From contig CAVXOE010000016.1 in the NCBI GenBank assembly GCA_963763365.1, positions 62,001-126,000 of the forward strand: a stretch of 64,000 bases of DNA, written 5' to 3'. A model generated the notes under the pieces. The model had not been told where the DNA came from. It saw nothing but the letters and a program-made list of their open reading frames with translations, and did no database searches. Positions 60,585-64,000 of this stretch are shown piece after piece. The position numbers and the translations under genes are program-made. How positions within the stretch are numbered: position 1 is the first letter of the stretch; each line of letters starts with the position of its first letter. This DNA is from VAZQ01 sp963763365 (GTDB taxonomy: Bacteria; Pseudomonadota; Alphaproteobacteria; Rhizobiales; Xanthobacteraceae).

Positions 60585-60992
60585 ATGATGATCGGACGGC
60601 TCAATCACGTGGCAATCGCGGTGCGCGACATCGCCAAGGCATCTTCGGTCTATCGCGACACGCTCGGTGCCGAGGTGTCGGCGGTGGTGCCGCAGCCCGA
60701 CCACGGCGTTAACACCGTGTTCATCACGCTGCCCAATACCAAGATCGAGTTGCTCGAGCCGTTAGGCGAAGCCTCGCCGATCGCGAAATTCCTGGAGCGC
60801 AATCCGGACGGCGGCATCCATCACGTCTGCTACGAGGTGGAGGATATCCGCGTCGCTCGCGACAAGCTCAAGGCGCAGGGCGCTCGGGTGATCGGCGATG
60901 GCGAGCCGAAGATCGGCGCGCACGGCAAGCCGGTGCTGTTCCTTCACCCGAAGGATTTCTGCGGGACGCTGGTCGAAATCGAACAGGCCTGA
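60585..60992 (+). CDS. mce: methylmalonyl-CoA epimerase
   Basis: A 135-residue vicinal-oxygen-chelate fold enzyme. The ATG at 60585 (aggag at 60576) gives MMIGRLNHVAIAVRDIAKASSVYRDTLGAEVSAVVPQPDHGVNTVFITLPNTKIELLEPLGEASPIAKFLERNPDGGIHHVCYEV-type sequence, with metal ligands His8 (LNHVAIAV), Gln/Asp in PQPDHGV, His in GGIHHVCYEV and Glu near the end (LVEIEQA). It interconverts the epimers of methylmalonyl-CoA in propionate metabolism. It is downstream of two Bug receptors but has no clear connection to them. A terminator hairpin follows. Confidence 0.93.
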   Translation: MMIGRLNHVAIAVRDIAKASSVYRDTLGAEVSAVVPQPDHGVNTVFITLPNTKIELLEPLGEASPIAKFLERNPDGGIHHVCYEVEDIRVARDKLKAQGARVIGDGEPKIGAHGKPVLFLHPKDFCGTLVEIEQA

Positions 60993-61008
60993 AATGGCCA
61001 AACGAAAT

Positions 61009-61036
61009 CGGCCTGCCGTGATGGCACGGCAGGCCG
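61009..61036. terminator. bidirectional hairpin between convergent genes
   Basis: A perfect 12-bp stem CGGCCTGCCGTG/CACGGCAGGCCG (61009-61020 with 61025-61036) with a 4-base loop lies 17 bases after mce and 31 bases after the stop of the convergent gene. T-rich sequence on either side is modest. Confidence 0.65.
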
Positions 61037-61066
61037 GTTATTCGATTGTTTGCGGAACTGCCCGGA

Positions 61067-61405
61067 TCAGCGAACCCAGACGCGCCGCGGCCCGGACCAA
61101 ACGCGCGGCCGATAGAAACGGTTCGCGTAGGCGTAGGGCGCATACGCCGCAGCGTAGCCATATCCGGCGTAGGCGTAATACGGGTAGGCATAAGCCGGCG
61201 CATAGCCGCCGTAATAGGCCGAGCCGCAGCAGCAGCCGCAGCCGCCGGCGTAGACATAGGGTTGGACGACCGCGACGGGCGCCCCGCAGCCGCCATAGCC
61301 GCAACCGGCGGAAGCCGGAGCTGCGCTGAGGGCGAGGCCGCCGAATGCGAGGCCGAACACTGAGAGAGCCGCAAAGCGGCTGAACTTGAGCATGCGCTGG
61401 ATCAT
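61067..61405 (-). CDS. small secreted Gly/Tyr/Ala-rich protein
   Basis: A 112-residue exported protein. The ATG complementary to 61403-61405 has a gaggag ribosome site and a signal peptide (MIQRMLKFSRFAALSVFGLA) ending near SAAPASAG. The mature part is low-complexity: CGYGGCGAPVAVVQPYVYAGGCGCCCGSAYYGGYAPAYAYPYYAYAGYGYAAAY-type sequence with seven cysteines near its start, and a basic aromatic end (FYRPRVWSGPRRVWVR). Such proteins occur in Hyphomicrobiales but have no known function. Metal binding or a surface-structural role is speculative. The gene is alone and converges with mce. Confidence 0.78.
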   Translation of the reverse strand: MIQRMLKFSRFAALSVFGLAFGGLALSAAPASAGCGYGGCGAPVAVVQPYVYAGGCGCCCGSAYYGGYAPAYAYPYYAYAGYGYAAAYAPYAYANRFYRPRVWSGPRRVWVR

Positions 61406-61532
61406 GGTAATTGTCTCCTCAACGTTGCGCACGCATTAACGTCGTGAATCCCTTCCATGAAATTTACGCTGTTAGGTGAACTTTTTTTTACCTTAACCAA
61501 CTCTCTCTAGGGCCTGATCGGGTAACGCATTC

Positions 61533-61802
61533 GTGGCACTTTCAACTGCATTCGCGATCTATTTCATCATCTGGTGGGTGGTTCTGTTCGCCGTGCTGCC
61601 ATGGGGCGTTCGCAGCCAGCAGGAGACCGGCGAGGTCGTCCCTGGCAGTGATCCCGGGGCGCCCTCTTTACCAAGACTGATGATGAAGCTCGTCTGGACG
61701 ACGATCATCTCGCTCGTCGTTTTTGCGATCTGCGCCGTCGTGTACAGCTACCGACTGGTGTCGCTGGACGATCTCGCAGCGTGGCTTGGCATGGCGCGCT
61801 GA
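61533..61802 (+). CDS. DUF1467 family membrane protein
   Basis: An 89-residue protein with two membrane helices, starting with GTG at 61533. The first helix with its downstream stretch reads ALSTAFAIYFIIWWVVLFAVLPWGVRSQQETGEVVPGSDPGAP, where IWW...LPWGVRSQ...G..PGSDPGAP is the DUF1467 signature. The second helix is TIISLVVFAICAVVYSY. The family is alphaproteobacterial and of unknown function; it is commonly found close to proS in this group, as here. A promoter is expected in the AT-rich stretch 61450-61510. Confidence 0.9.
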   Translation: MALSTAFAIYFIIWWVVLFAVLPWGVRSQQETGEVVPGSDPGAPSLPRLMMKLVWTTIISLVVFAICAVVYSYRLVSLDDLAAWLGMAR

Positions 61803-62257
61803 CCGTTCCGCTCGCACAAGGCGATTGCGGCCGACGTCATCACCGCTTGCAAATTTGCGCGAAGGCGCCACCAAAAAAAACGAGCAGAGACGACGCTCTG
61901 CTCTGATAATCGTACGCTACATTTACGCCTCGAAACTATCGCCTATCGAGACGGTCGCGGCTTGCGCGCCGCCTTGTCCTCCCAGAGCGTGTCCTCCCAA
62001 GACCTGGACCGCGTGGCCAAGTGTCGCGAGTTCCTTTCCGCGCCTCGGCCTTACAGATAAACGCTATCCCATTCGGTGGGACTTGTCACCGGTTGTGTCA
62101 CGTTTGGCACGGGTAGGTTGTGCAACTTATGATTGTGAGTTGGTTCGAGCGGGCAAGCCGGACCCGCCCGGAAATCCTTGATGACCCTTGTGTTTCCGCC
62201 GATGATCCGGTTTCACTCCGTCCGCCGCCCAAAGGGAGCGATTCTCGACTACCCCGC
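61803..62257. other. 455-base interval between DUF1467 gene and proS
   Basis: No gene could be supported on either strand. The left part holds a minus-strand terminator (61873-61903), which implies a transcript from the right. On the minus strand a 50-codon frame without a start (ending GDSFEA near 61923) and on the plus strand a 60-codon frame without a start (ending SAPRPYR near 62060) exist, both inconclusive. proS promoter should lie here. Confidence 0.45.
61873..61903 (-). terminator. minus-strand rho-independent terminator
   Basis: The perfect 8-bp stem GAGCAGAG/CTCTGCTC (61882-61889 with 61896-61903) is followed on the minus strand by a run of eight T. No minus-strand gene is annotated upstream of it, so the transcript it ends is unknown. 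Confidence 0.7.
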
Positions 62258-63577
62258 ATGCGATTGTCCCGCTACTTCCTGCCGACGCTCCGCGAGACCC
62301 CCAAGGAGGCGGAGATCGTCTCCCACCGGCTGATGCTGCGCGCCGGGATGCTGCGCCAGGAGGCCGCCGGCATCTACGCCTGGCTGCCGCTCGGTTTTCG
62401 TGTCCTCAAGAAGATCGAGCAGATCGTGCGGGAAGAGCAGGATCGCGCGGGAGCGATCGAACTTCTGATGCCGACCTTGCAGCTTGCCGACCTCTGGCGC
62501 GAGACCGGTCGTTACGACGCCTACGGCCCCGAAATGCTGCGCATCCAGGACCGGCATGAGCGCGAATTGCTCTATGGGCCGACCAACGAGGATATGATCA
62601 CGGAAATCTTCCGTGCCTACGTGAAGTCGTATCGCGAACTGCCGAAGATCCTCTATCACATCCAGTGGAAATTCCGCGACGAGCAGCGCCCGCGCTTTGG
62701 CGTCATGCGCGGTCGCGAGTTCCTGATGAAGGACGCGTATTCCTTCGACATCGACGAGGCGGCGGCGCGACTGTCCTACAATCGCATGTTCGTCGCTTAT
62801 CTGCGGACGTTCTCGCGCATGGGCCTGAAGGCCATTCCGATGCGCGCCGAAACCGGACCGATCGGCGGCGACCTCTCGCACGAATTCATCATTCTGGCGG
62901 AGACCGGCGAGTCCGGCGTCTACTGCAACAAGGATGTGCTCGACCTTCCGGTCCCGGATGTGGATGTGGATTACAACGGCGACCTTTTGCCGATCGTGAA
63001 ACAATGGACGAGCCTCTACGCTGCGACGCAGGACGTGCATGACAACGCACGCTTCGAGTCCGAAGTGGCACCGGAGAAGCGCCTGCACACGCGTGGTATC
63101 GAGGTTGGGCAGATCTTCTATTTCGGCACGAAGTACTCGCAGCCGATGAACGCGGTCGTGTCGGGCGCGGACGGTGCCGAGCGTCCGGTGCACGGCGGCT
63201 CCTATGGGGTCGGGGTGTCGCGGCTGGTGGGCGCCATCATCGAAGCCTTCCATGACGATGCCGGCATCAAATGGCCGGAGCCGGTGGCGCCGTTCAAGGT
63301 TGCGCTTCTCAACCTCAAACAAGGTGGCGCCGACACTGACGCCGCCTGCGAGACCCTCTATCGTGGCCTGACTGCCAAGGGCATCGACGTGCTCTATGAT
63401 GATCGCGATCAGCGGCCGGGAGCCAAATTCGCCACGGCCGACCTGATCGGGCTGCCCTGGCAGCTTTTGGTTGGGCCAAAGGGGCTGGCCGAGGGTAAGG
63501 TCGAGCTCAAGCGGCGGGCCGACGACAGCCGTGAATTGATCAGCGCGGAGGACGCCTTGCACCGGCTGGCGCCATGA
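62258..63577 (+). CDS. proS: prolyl-tRNA synthetase
   Basis: A 439-residue class II aminoacyl-tRNA synthetase of the short alphaproteobacterial type, lacking the YbaK-like editing insertion. MRLSRYFLPTLRETPKEAEIVSHRLMLRAGMLRQEAAGIYAWLPLGFRVLKKIEQIVREE is the typical N-terminus. Motif 2 is in FRDEQRPRFGVMRGREFLMKDAYSFD and motif 3 in GGSYGVGVSRLVGAIIEAFHDDAGIKWP. The C-terminal anticodon-binding domain with YDDRDQRPGAKFATADLIGLPWQLLVG follows. It charges tRNA-Pro. The ATG at 62258 is chosen by homology to recalled relatives; an upstream ATG at 62120 adds 46 residues that do not belong to the family. Confidence 0.96.
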   Translation: MRLSRYFLPTLRETPKEAEIVSHRLMLRAGMLRQEAAGIYAWLPLGFRVLKKIEQIVREEQDRAGAIELLMPTLQLADLWRETGRYDAYGPEMLRIQDRHERELLYGPTNEDMITEIFRAYVKSYRELPKILYHIQWKFRDEQRPRFGVMRGREFLMKDAYSFDIDEAAARLSYNRMFVAYLRTFSRMGLKAIPMRAETGPIGGDLSHEFIILAETGESGVYCNKDVLDLPVPDVDVDYNGDLLPIVKQWTSLYAATQDVHDNARFESEVAPEKRLHTRGIEVGQIFYFGTKYSQPMNAVVSGADGAERPVHGGSYGVGVSRLVGAIIEAFHDDAGIKWPEPVAPFKVALLNLKQGGADTDAACETLYRGLTAKGIDVLYDDRDQRPGAKFATADLIGLPWQLLVGPKGLAEGKVELKRRADDSRELISAEDALHRLAP

Positions 63578-63665
63578 GGCTGTGCCCTTTCGCCGCGCCA
63601 CGGTTTATGCGACATGGCGTGAATCCGCCGGAATCGTGTGAAATTGAGGCTCGGATAACGGTCCA

Positions 63666-64000
63666 ATGAGTGAGCCCTCCGCCACCCGCCCATTCGCTCC
63701 TTTCGAATGGATGTTGTCGCTGCGTTACCTGCGGGCGCGGCGCAAGGAAGGATTCATCTCGGTCATCGCCGGATTTTCCTTCCTCGGGATCATGCTGGGC
63801 GTTGCCACTCTCATCATCGTGATGGCGGTGATGAACGGGTTCCGCAAGGAACTGCTCGATAAGATCCTCGGCGTAAACGGCCATCTTCTGATCCAGCCGC
63901 TGGAATCGCCGCTGACCGACTGGCAGCAGGTAACGGAGCGCGTATCGCGGGTCGAAGGCATCAAGCTGGCGGCACCGATCGTCGAAGGTCAGGCGCTGGC
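63666..64000 (+). CDS. lolC: lipoprotein-releasing system permease LolC/LolE, 5' part
   Basis: The first 111 residues of an ABC permease that runs off the right edge. FEWMLSLRYLRARRKEGFISVIAGFSFLGIMLGVATLIIVMAVMNGFRKELLDKILGVNGHLLIQPL is the LolC/LolE signature: a basic amphipathic N-terminus, the first membrane helix and the start of the periplasmic MacB-like domain. In complex with LolD it releases outer-membrane lipoproteins from the inner membrane to LolA. It starts 88 bases after proS. proS followed by lolC and lolD is the usual alphaproteobacterial order. LolC and LolE cannot be distinguished from this part. Confidence 0.92.
   Translation, partial: MSEPSATRPFAPFEWMLSLRYLRARRKEGFISVIAGFSFLGIMLGVATLIIVMAVMNGFRKELLDKILGVNGHLLIQPLESPLTDWQQVTERVSRVEGIKLAAPIVEGQAL

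Overview
The window is high-GC DNA from an alphaproteobacterium of the order Hyphomicrobiales (Rhizobiales), most likely the Bradyrhizobium/Xanthobacteraceae side. The evidence is the 14-gene-type nuo operon layout, MipZ, a short phasin, DUF1489 and DUF1467 proteins, the short alphaproteobacterial ProS, a D-Ala-D-Ala carboxypeptidase with a SPOR tail, six Bug/TctC-type solute receptors, and an intergenic palindrome whose shadow translation contains MAGLVPAIH, a peptide familiar from Bradyrhizobium-type genomes. No species call is possible from the sequence alone. It reads as ordinary chromosome; no phage, IS transposase, CRISPR array or rRNA was seen.

Layout. 0.1-2.3 kb: queC (frameshifted), an RraA-family gene and a DUF218 membrane protein. 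2.3-7.8 kb: a DUF599 membrane protein, a rhodanese, a GST, then a NEW3-domain protein + ABC ATPase + ABC-2 permease operon and a 58-aa membrane protein. 8.1-12.6 kb: small conserved proteins and two tandem LivK-like receptors. 12.6-18 kb: panC, mipZ, a VWA-like protein, a J-domain membrane protein, and a carboxypeptidase (dacC type). 18.3-23.6 kb: phasin, a TadG-like protein, a flavin reductase and two Bug receptors. 23.9-30.6 kb: tRNA-Leu and the protein quality-control cluster tig, a mini ClpX-type zinc finger, clpP, clpX, lon. 30.9-32.8 kb: a secreted protein, tRNA-Val, HU, tRNA-Asp, MgtC-like. 33-40 kb: catabolic and transport genes (cyclase, two Bug receptors, MmgE/PrpD, a Vgb-lyase/cytochrome-like protein, BKACE). 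40.2-56.1 kb: the complete nuoA-N operon for complex I, followed by birA and rnj. 58.6-64 kb: two Bug receptors, methylmalonyl-CoA epimerase, small proteins, proS and the start of lolC.

The most interesting local structures are: (1) a 475-bp element with 38-bp terminal inverted repeats built of CGAATAG units, carrying a 23S-IVS/four-helix-bundle gene and sitting exactly between nuoC and nuoD; (2) a 64-residue protein that is essentially only the ClpX zinc-binding domain, encoded between tig and clpP; (3) a histidine-rich loop in NuoL; (4) a Bug-type receptor with no signal peptide; and (5) an unexplained minus-strand terminator upstream of proS.

At least seven genes or gene positions (queC, flavin reductase, the Vgb-like gene twice, nuoD, a DUF3291 gene, rnj) are broken by small indels. 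Six are explained by one surplus base and four of those lie in short G/C runs. Because nuoD and rnj should be functional and reach exactly family-like lengths after removing one base, sequencing or assembly error is the most likely explanation, and the breaks should not be read as pseudogenes without raw-read support.
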